A stretch of DNA of 64,000 bases from Nitrospira sp. (GTDB taxonomy: Bacteria; Nitrospirota; Nitrospiria; Nitrospirales; Nitrospiraceae), in assembly GCA_020846195.1 (NCBI GenBank), contig JADLEJ010000008.1, positions 1 to 64,000 of the forward strand. The letters are read 5' to 3'. The notes below the pieces were generated by a model. The model was given only the letters and a program-made list of their open reading frames with translations. It had not been told where the DNA came from and made no database searches. Positions 8,507-16,743 of the stretch are shown piece after piece; the stretch's first letter is position 1; each line of letters opens with the position of its first letter. A program made the position numbers and the translations under genes.

Positions 8507-8923
8507 TTACCTGGCCGTCGCTTTCTTCTTCACAGGAGCCTTCGCGGCAGGTTTCGCCGTCGATTTGGCAGCCGCCTTCACCGGGGGTTTTGCAGGAGCC
8601 TTCGGGGCTTTCGGGGCCATTGCTTTGACAGCCTTGACGCGCAACGCCTCGACCTGATTCTGAAGACTCGAAATCATTCCAGTCTTGTCGCGATTGATCC
8701 GGCTCAAGTCATCGACTTGGGTCTGCAGATCTTGTTTCGCTTTGGACAAATCGTTGACCTGGTTCTGCAGCTGGGCTTTCTCCATATTGACGGTTTGCAC
8801 TTCGGAACGAAGCTGTTCCACCTGCGCCTGAAGCGCGGGCGGCCAATAGTCGCAACCCGATACCGCCACCCCCATTATTGCTACAAGACCGACAAACATT
8901 CGCTGACGCAGCACAGTCACCAT
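8507..8923 (-). CDS. small coiled-coil lipoprotein with histone H1-like Lys/Ala/Pro tail
   Basis: The 138-residue product has a signal peptide ending in a VSGC lipobox (Cys24), a heptad-rich coiled coil (about residues 30-95, rich in Leu/Gln/Val/Asp), then a tail made of KAP, KPP and KAAAK units to the C-terminus. Lpp-like and Lpp-tether proteins show the lipoprotein plus coiled-coil layout, and a basic tail could contact peptidoglycan or other anionic polymers; that is inference. It is the last gene of the purH-purD-tsaC strand run, 46 bp after tsaC. Confidence 0.75.
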   Translation of the reverse strand: MVTVLRQRMFVGLVAIMGVAVSGCDYWPPALQAQVEQLRSEVQTVNMEKAQLQNQVNDLSKAKQDLQTQVDDLSRINRDKTGMISSLQNQVEALRVKAVKAMAPKAPKAPAKPPVKAAAKSTAKPAAKAPVKKKATAR

Positions 8924-8969
8924 ACGGCCCTCCTTTCTAACATCCTTGCGCGGATGTATAGCATACTTC

Positions 8970-9617
8970 TCACGGCTTGAGGTGAAATCCTCGCGCCGCC
9001 AGCGCCTGTTGAATCATCGTCCGATCGATCGGCCCCTCACGAATCATTCGCACACCGTCGCACATACTCAACACCGTCGACGGCAATCCGCCCTGTGTCG
9101 GCCCCGCATCGACGATGACATCGATCAGAGACCCGATTGTCCGTTCCACCTCCGCAGCAGTCTGAACCGGCGGCTCCCCCGAACGATTCGCACTCGTCCC
9201 CGTCAACGGACCGGTCCGCTGAAGAAGCTCCGCCAGAGCAGCGTGAGAGGTATGGCGAACTCCCACCGTGCCGGTCCCCGCGGTGACAGATAACGGGAGG
9301 CGCGCACTAGACGCAAACACCAGCGTCAAAGGCCCTGGCCAAAAAGCTTCCATCAGCACTTGCGCCGCAGGCGACACATCGCCGACAAGCTCTTGAAGCT
9401 GAGCCCGGTCGCCGATGAGAACCAATATGGGCTTCCCATCCGGCCGCCCTTTCATCGAAAGCAGGCGCGCCACCGCCGTCCCATCGAACGGATTCGCTCC
9501 TAACCCATAGTAGGTTTCAGTAGGAATCGCGAGCACCCCGCCAGCTTGCACCAGCCGGGCAATCCGAGGAAACAGCACCGCTGAATCTGTTCGTGAATAC
9601 GACTCGATGACAGCCAT
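8970..9617 (-). CDS. tsaC: L-threonylcarbamoyladenylate synthase (TsaC/YrdC/Sua5 family)
   Basis: The 215-residue protein has the single YrdC domain. Diagnostic segments are AIPTETYYGLGANP, the KGRPDGKPI motif and WPGPLTLVF, with TGTSANRSGEPP near residue 140. It makes threonylcarbamoyl-AMP from threonine, bicarbonate and ATP, the first step of the t6A37 tRNA modification. It lacks the Sua5 C-terminal extension, so it is the short form. It starts 24 bp after purD, consistent with one operon. Confidence 0.92.
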   Translation of the reverse strand: MAVIESYSRTDSAVLFPRIARLVQAGGVLAIPTETYYGLGANPFDGTAVARLLSMKGRPDGKPILVLIGDRAQLQELVGDVSPAAQVLMEAFWPGPLTLVFASSARLPLSVTAGTGTVGVRHTSHAALAELLQRTGPLTGTSANRSGEPPVQTAAEVERTIGSLIDVIVDAGPTQGGLPSTVLSMCDGVRMIREGPIDRTMIQQALAARGFHLKP

Positions 9618-9641
9618 GAAAATGCGGGATGCGTGGAACTG

Positions 9642-10913
9642 CTAGCTACTGCGCCGAAGCGCGCGATGTGCGATATCCGTTCGGTAGTGTTGTCCATCGA
9701 AAGAAATCTTCCGCACCTGCCGGTACGCCGCCTGTTGCGCCTCCGCAATCGTGTTCCCGCGCCCGGTGACGCCTAACACTCGGCCGCCGGCCGTCACAAT
9801 ATCGGCATGCTTTCGAACCGTCCCGGCATGAAACACCGTTGCTAAGGGCTCCGCGTCGGCAAGTCCATGAATAGCCTTTCCCGTTTCATAACTGCCGGGA
9901 TAACCATCCGACGTCATCACCACACACACCGCACAGTCGTCATGCCATTCCACCATAAACTGATCCAACCGATGCTCGACGACCGCTTCAATCACATCGA
10001 TGAGATCGGACTTGAGCAACGGCAAGACGACCTGCGTTTCCGGGTCGCCCATGCGCGCGTTGAATTCGAGCACATAGGGCACGCCCTTCACGACCATAAT
10101 CCCGGCATACAACACGCCTTGAAACGGAGAGCCCATCCGGGACATCGCCGACACAATCGGCTGCAATACTTCGCGAGTGATCTGCACACGCAACGCCGGG
10201 GTGCCCAACGGAGCCGGACAGTAGGCGCCCATCCCTCCGGTGTTCAGTCCCGTATCGCCATCACCCACCCGCTTGTGGTCCTGCGCCGGCAACATGGGCA
10301 CCACCGCCTTACCATCCGTGAACGCCATAATGGTGAGCTCTTCGCCGTCGAGGAATTGCTCGATGAGCACCCGCTGACCGGCCTGGCCGAACACCGCATG
10401 TTCCATCGAATCGACAATCGCCTGCTTCGCCTGCTCGCGCGTGGCCGCAATAATCACGCCCTTGCCCTGAGCCAGCCCATCGGCCTTAATCACCACAGGC
10501 AGTTCATGCGCCTCGACATACGCGAGCGCCTCGTCCATTTTTTCAAAGCTCTTTGCCCGTGCCGTCGGAATCTTGGCCAAGGCCATGACGTCTTTCGAAA
10601 AACTCTTGCTGGATTCCAGCCGGGCGGCATTCTTCGTCGGACCGAAGATTTTCAACTTGGCTTTGCGAAACTCATCGACAATGCCATTGGCCAGCGGCAC
10701 TTCTGGCCCCACCACGGTTAGATCGACCTGCTCTTTGATGACGAAATCTTTGAGCGCCGTAATATCGTCTGCTTTGATCGGCAAGCAGGCCGCCAGCGAC
10801 TCGATCCCGGCATTCCCCGGCGCGCAAAAAATTTGCGGCTTCCGCGGACTCTGCGACAGCTTCCACACCATCGTGTGTTCGCGCCCACCGCTCCCAACGA
10901 CAAGAATCTTCAT
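9642..10913 (-). CDS. purD: phosphoribosylamine--glycine ligase PurD
   Basis: The 423 residues match the standard GARS length. The N-terminus MKILVVGSGGREHTMVWKL is the family signature; the ATP-grasp core includes PVVIKADGLAQGKGV, the GEELTIMAFTDG loop and FNARMGDPETQ, which holds the metal-binding residues. PurD joins glycine to phosphoribosylamine in de novo purine synthesis. It lies downstream of purH on the same strand, separated by an intergenic repeat region. Confidence 0.96.
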   Translation of the reverse strand: MKILVVGSGGREHTMVWKLSQSPRKPQIFCAPGNAGIESLAACLPIKADDITALKDFVIKEQVDLTVVGPEVPLANGIVDEFRKAKLKIFGPTKNAARLESSKSFSKDVMALAKIPTARAKSFEKMDEALAYVEAHELPVVIKADGLAQGKGVIIAATREQAKQAIVDSMEHAVFGQAGQRVLIEQFLDGEELTIMAFTDGKAVVPMLPAQDHKRVGDGDTGLNTGGMGAYCPAPLGTPALRVQITREVLQPIVSAMSRMGSPFQGVLYAGIMVVKGVPYVLEFNARMGDPETQVVLPLLKSDLIDVIEAVVEHRLDQFMVEWHDDCAVCVVMTSDGYPGSYETGKAIHGLADAEPLATVFHAGTVRKHADIVTAGGRVLGVTGRGNTIAEAQQAAYRQVRKISFDGQHYRTDIAHRALRRSS

Positions 10914-10937
10914 GATTTTCTTACGTGCATTGATTTA

Positions 10938-11109
10938 ATGAGGCTTCTCAAAATGATTATCCTGCAAGGCCGCAGGTGAGTCAAAACCGGAGGCGTACCT
11001 TTCTCACCCACCCTCCCCGAGCTACAAAAGTAGCTCTGTCCCGGTGGGCTACGTTGAGGATTTTCCCGAGCCGAGAACGAAGTTGATGGCCTACTTCAGC
11101 ATCCGACTA
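10938..11109. repeat. intergenic repeat element, longest copy, between purH and purD
   Basis: The 60-nt core at 11050-11109 aligns without gaps to 37851-37910 (about 38 of 60 identical by eye, sharing CGAGAACG and TTCAGCA-CCG-CTA), and its last 3 nt are the TAG stop of purH read on the minus strand. The upstream half (10938-11049) contains a hairpin: CCCACC/GGTGGG (11008-11013, 11043-11048) enclosing GAGCTAC/GTAGCTC (11019-11025, 11030-11036) with an AAAA loop. It probably acts as a REP-like or terminator-like spacer. Confidence 0.6.
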
Positions 11110-12669
11110 ATGGCGGAAGTGACGCATGGCGGTCATAATCATCGCCAGCCCATGCTCATCCGCCGCTTTGATGATTTCGGCATCGCGAATGGAGCCGCCC
11201 GGCTGAATCACCGCAGTAATTCCGGCTTGCGCCGCCGCATCCAATCCGTCGCGGAACGGGAAAAACGCATCCGACGCCATCACGCAGCCCTTCACCGGCA
11301 TCTGCGCTTTCATCACCGCCAGCTTCACGCTGTCGACACGGCTCATTTGCCCGGCGCCGATCCCGACGGTCTGCCCCGGCATCGCGTAAATAATGGCGTT
11401 CGACTTCACATGTTTGCAGACCTTCCAGGCAAACGCACAAGCCGCATATTCCTCGTCCGTGGGCTTGCGGGCCGTCGGCACTTGCAGCGTCCGAAGATCC
11501 GCCAGCACACCTAGATCGCGATCTTGCACGATCAACCCGCCGACGAGTTTCTTGAGGTCAAGCCCAACCTGTGGCACCTTCGTGAGCGGGCCGACATCGA
11601 GCAGCCGCAAATCCTTCTTGCGCTTCAACTCAGCCAATGCATCCTCGGCAAAGCCTGGCGCAATGACGACTTCGACAAACGTCGAGGTGATTTCCTTAGC
11701 GGTGGCCAGATCGACCGGCCGGTTGAACGCCAGCACCCCGCCGAACGCCGAGACCGGATCCGTCGCGCGCGCCTTCACATAGGCCTCAACCGGCGTCGCT
11801 CCCAGCGCCACACCGCAGGGATTGTTGTGCTTGATGATCGCCACCGCGCACTCGTCATACTCCTTCGCCAACTCCAGCGCCGAATTCGCGTCGAGGAAAT
11901 TGTTGTAGGACATTGCCTTGCCGTGCAGAATCTTTCCACGCGACACCGACGGCTCGTTGGAATTGAATTCACGATAGAAGGCGCCCTGCTGATGCGGATT
12001 CTCTCCATACCGCAGCGTCTCGGCCAACTCGAATTGCATCGAGAGAATTTTCGGGAACTTGACGGCTCCCTCTTGCCCGCCCTGCACCTGCTTTTCGAGA
12101 TACCCGGCGATCAGACTGTCGTACCGCGCCGTATGCTGAAACACCTTCATCGCAAGTTCGCGGCGCAGCGCATGCGGAACCATCCCTGTCTTTGCCGCAT
12201 CCAGCACGCGCGTGTAGTCCGTCGGATCGACCACGACCAACACATCTTCATGATTCTTCGCCGCAGAGCGCAGCATCGACGGCCCGCCGATATCGATATT
12301 TTCAATCGCTTCTTCAAACGGGCAATTCGGCTTCGCAATCGTCGCTTCAAAAGGATAGAGATTGACGACGACGACATCGATTGGGCCAATATTGTGCTGT
12401 TTCATCTGATCGACATGCGCCGGCACCGACCGCCGCCCGAGCAATCCGCCATGGATCTTCGGATGCAGCGTTTTCACCCGGCCATCCAGAATCTCCGGCG
12501 AGCCCGTGTACGCCGCCACATCCGTCACCTTCACGCCCGCCTCACGCAAGGCCTTCGCCGTCCCGCCCGTCGAAAGTATTTCTGCCCCAAGAGCTTCCAA
12601 GCCCTTGGCCATCTCAATCACACCCGTCTTATCTGAAACACTAATCAACGCCCGCTTAATGCTGGCCAT
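11107..12669 (-). CDS. purH: bifunctional AICAR transformylase/IMP cyclohydrolase PurH
   Basis: This 520-residue protein has both PurH domains. The N-terminal MGS-like IMP cyclohydrolase has STGGTAKALREAG, GRVKTLHPKIHGG and NLYPFEAT. The C-terminal AICARFT domain has RYGENPHQQGAFY, KHNNPCGVA and the terminal PGGSIRDAEIIKAADEHG. It catalyses the last two steps of de novo IMP synthesis. I chose the ATG at 12669 (MASIKRALISVSDKTG) because AAGGAG precedes it by 8 nt and the upstream extension to 12816 is unlike the family. The TAG stop lies at the edge of an intergenic repeat. Confidence 0.96.
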   Translation of the reverse strand: MASIKRALISVSDKTGVIEMAKGLEALGAEILSTGGTAKALREAGVKVTDVAAYTGSPEILDGRVKTLHPKIHGGLLGRRSVPAHVDQMKQHNIGPIDVVVVNLYPFEATIAKPNCPFEEAIENIDIGGPSMLRSAAKNHEDVLVVVDPTDYTRVLDAAKTGMVPHALRRELAMKVFQHTARYDSLIAGYLEKQVQGGQEGAVKFPKILSMQFELAETLRYGENPHQQGAFYREFNSNEPSVSRGKILHGKAMSYNNFLDANSALELAKEYDECAVAIIKHNNPCGVALGATPVEAYVKARATDPVSAFGGVLAFNRPVDLATAKEITSTFVEVVIAPGFAEDALAELKRKKDLRLLDVGPLTKVPQVGLDLKKLVGGLIVQDRDLGVLADLRTLQVPTARKPTDEEYAACAFAWKVCKHVKSNAIIYAMPGQTVGIGAGQMSRVDSVKLAVMKAQMPVKGCVMASDAFFPFRDGLDAAAQAGITAVIQPGGSIRDAEIIKAADEHGLAMIMTAMRHFRH

Positions 12670-12730
12670 ACCTATAGCTCCTTGAGAAATACTCGATAAA
12701 GTAATGGTTTGAATCTTGGAAGGCGGGCGA

Positions 12731-12759
12731 AGAATAGCAAATGGGTCAGGGAAGTTCAA
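12731..12759 (-). promoter_or_regulatory. sigma70 promoter candidate for purH
   Basis: On the minus strand, TTGAAC (12759-12754) and TATTCT (12736-12731) are separated by exactly 17 bp. Transcription would begin near 12724, giving a leader of about 55 nt that contains the AAGGAG ribosome site. Confidence 0.5.
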
Positions 12760-12955
12760 GAATGAGTCGGAGCAGGCGCTCTGGCAGAGGCCGAGACAGA
12801 GAGCCATTGCACTCAAAGAATTACTGAAAACGCTACATCCGTAGGGTAGACGACACCCCCCTCTACCGACTATGATGCCGTTGTCGAGAAGTATCCGTCA
12901 TCCAAGCTCTTCTCCGTTTAGGGGAAGAGTCCTAATTCATCACCGAGGCTCCACA

Positions 12956-15046
12956 ATGGGTACGAAATTTTTCAACCGACATACAACCTGGACTATCTTC
13001 ATTTCACTTCTCATGGCCCTAAACCTGGGAGCCTGTTCAGATGTGTCGAACGCCCCGGCGCCTACACCACTTCCCCCAGGAACACCTGTGGCCAATGCAG
13101 GCCCAGACCTTGGGAGCATTGCATCTGGAGTCTCCATCACTCTAAATGGCAGCGCCAGCGTGGATCCTAACGGCGATCCTCTCACTTATAGATGGACACT
13201 TCTCGCCAAACCAGTTGGCAGTGCCGCAGTCTTACAAAATCCAACTACCGTGGCGCCAACTTTTGTCGTTGATCGCGATGGCGACTATATCGTCCAACTT
13301 ATTGTCAACGATGGTCTATTAGATAGCGCGCCAGATACCGCAACGATTAGCAGCAACAACGTAGCACCCGTGGCCAATGCCGGGCCTGACCAAGGCGGCA
13401 GACTGCCCGGATCTCTCGTCACTCTAAACGGCAGCGCCAGCACCGATGCCAACGGGGATCCTCTGACCTACAGTTGGTCGTTCCTCACCAAGCCGACTGC
13501 CAGTGCCGCAATTCTCGCCAATCCAACCACTGCATCGCCAACCTTTACCGTCGATCGCCACGGCGACTATATCGTCCAACTTATTGTCAACGATGGCACC
13601 GTAAACAGCAACCCTGACAATGTGATCATCACCGTTAGCAATGTCGCTCCCGTCGCCAACGCCGGCCCAGACCAAGGCGGCAGACTGCCCGGATCTCTCG
13701 TCACTCTAAGCGGCAGCAACAGCACCGATGCCAACGGAGATCCACTCACCTATAGCTGGTCGCTCATTACCAAACCAGCGGGAAGCGCCGCAGCCTTGAC
13801 GAATCCGACTACCGTGTCGCCAACCTTTACCGTCGATCGTAGCGGCGATTACATTGCTCAACTTATTGTCAACGATGGCACCGTAAACAGTGCCCCTGAT
13901 ACCGTCACCATTACGAGCAACAACGTGGCCCCCGTCGCCAACGCCGGCCCAGACCAAGGCGGCAAAGCGCCCGGATCGCCCATTACCCTAAACGGCAGCG
14001 GCAGCTCCGACGGCAATGGAGACGCTTTGACCTACAACTGGTCATTTGTTACCAAGCCGGCGGGAAGCGCGGCGGTCCTCGCTAATCCGACTACCGTATC
14101 GCCAACCTTTACCGTTGACCGCGCTGGGACCTATACGGCACAACTTATCGTCAATGACGGTACCGTGAGCAGTGCCCCCGATACTGTTAGCATCACCACT
14201 AACAATGTCGCCCCCGTCGCCGATGCCGGTCCCGACCAAGGCGGGAAAGCGCCCGGATCGCTCATTACCTTAGACGGCAGCCGCAGTGCCGATGGCAACG
14301 GGGACTCCCTGACCTATAGTTGGTCGCTCTCTAAACCGGTGGGCAGCGCCGCAACCTTGACGAATCCAACCTCCATCTCTCCCACATTCACCATTGATCG
14401 AGATGGAACCTATACGGCCCAACTGATCGTCAATGACGGTACCGTGAGCAGTACCCCCGATACCGTCAATATCACCAGCGACAATGTAGCTCCCGTGGCC
14501 AATGCCGGCCCCGACCAACTTGGCAAACTACCTGGATCTCTCGTCACTCTAAACGGCATCGACAGCGCCGATGCCAACGGAGATCCGCTCACCTATAGTT
14601 GGTCGCTCACCAAGCCAGCTGGCAGCACTGCAGTCCTAACGAATCCGACCACTGTATCGCCAACCTTTACCGTCGATCGCGCAGGCGACTATGTCGTTCA
14701 GCTCATTGTGAATGATGGTACAGTAAACAGTCCTGCGGACAGCGTTATAATTACCACTAGTAATACAGCTCCCACCGCCGACGCTGGGCCTGACCAGGTC
14801 GGGAAAGTGCCTGGATCGCTCATTACCCTGAACGGCAGCGGTAGCACTGATCCCAACGGAGATCCGCTCACCTATAGCTGGACATTGGTCAGCAAGCCAA
14901 TTGGCAGCACCGCCGTCCTGGCTAATTCGACCACTATTTCACCATCATTCATCGTTGATCTTAGCGGCTCCTACACCGTCGATCTCATCGTAAGCGACGG
15001 CACAACAAGCAGTGCGCCGGCTAGCGTGAACATCACGGTTAACTAG
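12956..15046 (+). CDS. lipoprotein with seven tandem PKD/Ig-like repeats
   Basis: The 696-residue product has a signal peptide with a lipobox (LGAC), then a proline-rich linker (DVSNAPAPTPLPPG), then seven repeats of about 94 residues. Each opens with V-A-N-A-G-P-D, passes through GSxSxDxNGDPLTYSW and ends in VDRxGDYxxQLIVNDG, the PKD-like beta-sandwich pattern. Such domains build rigid extracellular stalks or adhesins; binding is not evident. The ATG at 12956 was preferred because GAGG lies 8 nt upstream and the signal peptide starts there. It pairs with the next lipoprotein, which shares the DVSNAPAP linker. Confidence 0.85.
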   Translation: MGTKFFNRHTTWTIFISLLMALNLGACSDVSNAPAPTPLPPGTPVANAGPDLGSIASGVSITLNGSASVDPNGDPLTYRWTLLAKPVGSAAVLQNPTTVAPTFVVDRDGDYIVQLIVNDGLLDSAPDTATISSNNVAPVANAGPDQGGRLPGSLVTLNGSASTDANGDPLTYSWSFLTKPTASAAILANPTTASPTFTVDRHGDYIVQLIVNDGTVNSNPDNVIITVSNVAPVANAGPDQGGRLPGSLVTLSGSNSTDANGDPLTYSWSLITKPAGSAAALTNPTTVSPTFTVDRSGDYIAQLIVNDGTVNSAPDTVTITSNNVAPVANAGPDQGGKAPGSPITLNGSGSSDGNGDALTYNWSFVTKPAGSAAVLANPTTVSPTFTVDRAGTYTAQLIVNDGTVSSAPDTVSITTNNVAPVADAGPDQGGKAPGSLITLDGSRSADGNGDSLTYSWSLSKPVGSAATLTNPTSISPTFTIDRDGTYTAQLIVNDGTVSSTPDTVNITSDNVAPVANAGPDQLGKLPGSLVTLNGIDSADANGDPLTYSWSLTKPAGSTAVLTNPTTVSPTFTVDRAGDYVVQLIVNDGTVNSPADSVIITTSNTAPTADAGPDQVGKVPGSLITLNGSGSTDPNGDPLTYSWTLVSKPIGSTAVLANSTTISPSFIVDLSGSYTVDLIVSDGTTSSAPASVNITVN
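13090..15040 (+). repeat. seven tandem 282-bp repeats encoding PKD-like domains
   Basis: The period is close to 282 bp (94 codons). The segment coding for V-A-N-A-G-P-D-Q recurs near 13370, 13651 and 13933 with very few base changes, and the neighbouring repeats differ mostly at third positions. Repeat 1 and repeat 7 are the most diverged, as expected when internal units are homogenised by recombination. Confidence 0.85.
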
Positions 15047-15265
15047 TGAAGAGAGCTGAGGGCTGTGAAACTAGGTTGCAATTTACCCTCAGCTCGCACT
15101 CCCATCCCCATCAACGCCCCCTTCTCCCTCCTTTGTGGGGCAGACAAGCTCCGTGCTTTCTCTGTATGATGCCTGAATGACTTGGACCGAGCGCAAACCG
15201 GCTATCAGCCGACTCTTGCGCGGAGTGCCGTCGGATTTCAGGATCATGATTTCAAAGAGATCGTC

Positions 15266-16249
15266 ATGCAGATATTCGGATTGACGCACAACATAACAAG
15301 ACCATTTTCGAATCTATGGACGCTCGTCCTAGCACTTCTCTTTGCGATCGGAACCGCATCGTGCGGCGACGTGTCAAATGCTCCGGCACCGGCACCTGGA
15401 CCTGGCGCTCTCACAATCACCACAGCTTCTCTACCTGACGGAACAGTCAATCAGCCCTATGCATGGACGTTGGGAGGATCTGGCGGAACCACTCCCTATA
15501 ACTGGTCCGTGACACCGGCGTTGCCAGCCAGTCTCCAGCTTGATACCGCAACAGGGACAATTACGGGCACGCCCGTCGCTCAGAGTTCGACCACGTATAC
15601 TTTCAGCTTGAGAGACTCCTCCGCACCGAACCAGACCATCCAGAAACCCTTACTGCTAACAGTTAATTCTGCGCCAGTCCCTCCGACGATCACCACCTCC
15701 ACACTTCCATCGGGAACGGTAAACCAGATCTACCCCCCGAACACGATATTACAGGCGAGCGGCGGCACACCGCCCTACACCTGGTCCGTGAATCCTCCGC
15801 TTCCAAATGGATTACAGCTGAATCTCCTGTCGCCCGGTTCAATTAGCGGTACACCTCTGGCAGGGACGAATGGCACTGCCACTTATACATTTACTGTCCT
15901 TGACTCGACCGCGCCCTTTAATCTGACGAATAACAAGCAGCTTAGCCTGACCATCAATCTCACAGTACCAACACTGGCAATTACCTTTCCAGCAGGAACC
16001 ACCCTCCCAGACGCAAATGTAAACACCCGCTACAGTCAAACACTCCTCGCATCAGGTGGCACCCCCTCCTACACCTGGTCTGTCTCTCCCGCTCTGCCGA
16101 CTTGGCTCCAGCTTGATCCAGCCACCGGAATACTTACTGGCACACCGACAGCCACTGCCACGATCACCCGAACGTACACTGTTCGCGATTCAACATTGCC
16201 GACCAATCGTACCGCTTCGCGTTCAATCACCATTCGCGTAAGAAACTAG
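15266..16249 (+). CDS. lipoprotein with three putative Ig (He_PIG-type) repeats
   Basis: The 327-residue protein starts with a signal peptide and a lipobox (GTASC), then the linker DVSNAPAPAPGPG, nearly the same as in the preceding gene. Three repeats follow, each with TLPxGTVNQxY, a GGTPPYTWSV core and LQLDxATGxITGTP, the hallmark of the He_PIG/cadherin-like family found in bacterial surface proteins. The ATG at 15266 is preceded by AAAGAGA. The location is inferred to be the outer membrane. It and its neighbour look like a lipoprotein pair with a common anchor and different beta-domain stalks. Confidence 0.82.
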   Translation: MQIFGLTHNITRPFSNLWTLVLALLFAIGTASCGDVSNAPAPAPGPGALTITTASLPDGTVNQPYAWTLGGSGGTTPYNWSVTPALPASLQLDTATGTITGTPVAQSSTTYTFSLRDSSAPNQTIQKPLLLTVNSAPVPPTITTSTLPSGTVNQIYPPNTILQASGGTPPYTWSVNPPLPNGLQLNLLSPGSISGTPLAGTNGTATYTFTVLDSTAPFNLTNNKQLSLTINLTVPTLAITFPAGTTLPDANVNTRYSQTLLASGGTPSYTWSVSPALPTWLQLDPATGILTGTPTATATITRTYTVRDSTLPTNRTASRSITIRVRN

Positions 16250-16261
16250 CAACGCCTTCTT

Positions 16262-16380
16262 CCCTTGTTTAATTTCCCCTTCCACGCCCTCCGAGAATCC
16301 GACCATGGCTTCGTCCTTCGTCCATCTCCATCTGCATACCCAATTTAGTCTTCTCGACGGCGCGAATCAGATCGAGCCGC
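16262..16380 (+). repeat. left direct repeat: diverged copy of the dnaE promoter and first 25 codons
   Basis: This 119-bp stretch matches 17248-17366 at an offset of exactly 986 bp with about 11 mismatches by my reading. Four mismatches fall in the 25 shared codons and all are synonymous third-position changes. Seven fall in the 43 bp upstream, and these damage the -35 (TTGACT to TTAATT) and -10 (TAGAAT to GAGAAT) boxes. Confidence 0.9.
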
Positions 16381-16412
16381 CCTTACTGCCCTACGTTGCT
16401 GCCTTGGTTTGA
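16305..16412 (+). pseudogene. dnaE 5' fragment (stub)
   Basis: The frame reads MASSFVHLHLHTQF and onward exactly like the true DnaE through codon 25, then departs at the repeat end and stops after 35 codons at 16412. It holds only the first strand of the PHP domain and cannot be functional as a polymerase. Its promoter boxes are mutated relative to the true copy. It marks the left junction of the inserted toxin-antitoxin segment. Confidence 0.88.
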
Positions 16413-16437
16413 CTTCGATCTGCCTGCTGGCTAGAAT
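16409..16437 (+). promoter_or_regulatory. sigma70 promoter of the toxin-antitoxin operon
   Basis: TTGACT (16409-16414) and TAGAAT (16432-16437) are spaced by 17 bp. The -10 box ends 6 nt before the antitoxin ATG at 16444, so the transcript is expected to be leaderless. The context (GTTTGACTTC and CTAGAATC) resembles the dnaE promoter at 17255-17284. Confidence 0.65.
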
Positions 16438-16443
16438 CTGCGC

Positions 16444-16743
16444 ATGATCAAAACGTTAAGCGACAAACGAGCCAAGGATGCTTTTACCGAGCTGGTTGGG
16501 CGGGTATCCGGCAAGAAGGATACCGTCATCGTTGAACAGCATGGGAAACCCGTCGTCGCAATGATTGATTTTGACCGATACCAAACGCTGACGACAAAAC
16601 GCGATCGCCTCTTCAAAGTGCTTGACCGGGTATGGGCAAAGAACCGTACAAAGCCGCCTCGACAGGCCTATCGTGACGCCACTCAAGCCGTAAAGGCTGT
16701 TCGAGACACCTCTTCTTCCAGTCACAGGAAGCGTAGTGCCTAG
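16444..16743 (+). CDS. Phd/YefM-type antitoxin
   Basis: The 99-residue protein has the Phd/YefM N-terminal fold: a helix with AKDAFTELVGRVS, then the strand KKDTVIVEQHGKPVVAMIDFDRYQTL typical of the family. The C-terminal 40 residues are basic and would be the toxin-wrapping region. In intact systems the antitoxin binds its own operator and neutralises the toxin. The toxin gene starts 8 bp inside its 3' end but is frameshifted, so this antitoxin appears orphaned. It has no ribosome site, in keeping with a leaderless start. Confidence 0.82.
   Translation: MIKTLSDKRAKDAFTELVGRVSGKKDTVIVEQHGKPVVAMIDFDRYQTLTTKRDRLFKVLDRVWAKNRTKPPRQAYRDATQAVKAVRDTSSSSHRKRSA

Noticed and set aside
9867..10721. Long plus-strand open frame opposite purD (284 codons)
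   Set aside because: It is antisense to a complete purD, is rich in Arg/His/Asp from GC-rich codon complement and has no domain or ribosome site.
11524..12636. 370-codon frame on the plus strand inside purH
   Set aside because: It is a shadow of the conserved purH reading frame, with Arg-rich sequence and no recognisable motif.
13090..15040. Tandem repeats as a CRISPR array
   Set aside because: The units are 282 bp, contiguous and coding for PKD-like domains; there are no short repeats with unique spacers.
16305..16412. The dnaE stub as an alternative upstream start of dnaE
   Set aside because: It leaves the dnaE frame at codon 25, meets a stop at 16412, and its promoter boxes are mutated.
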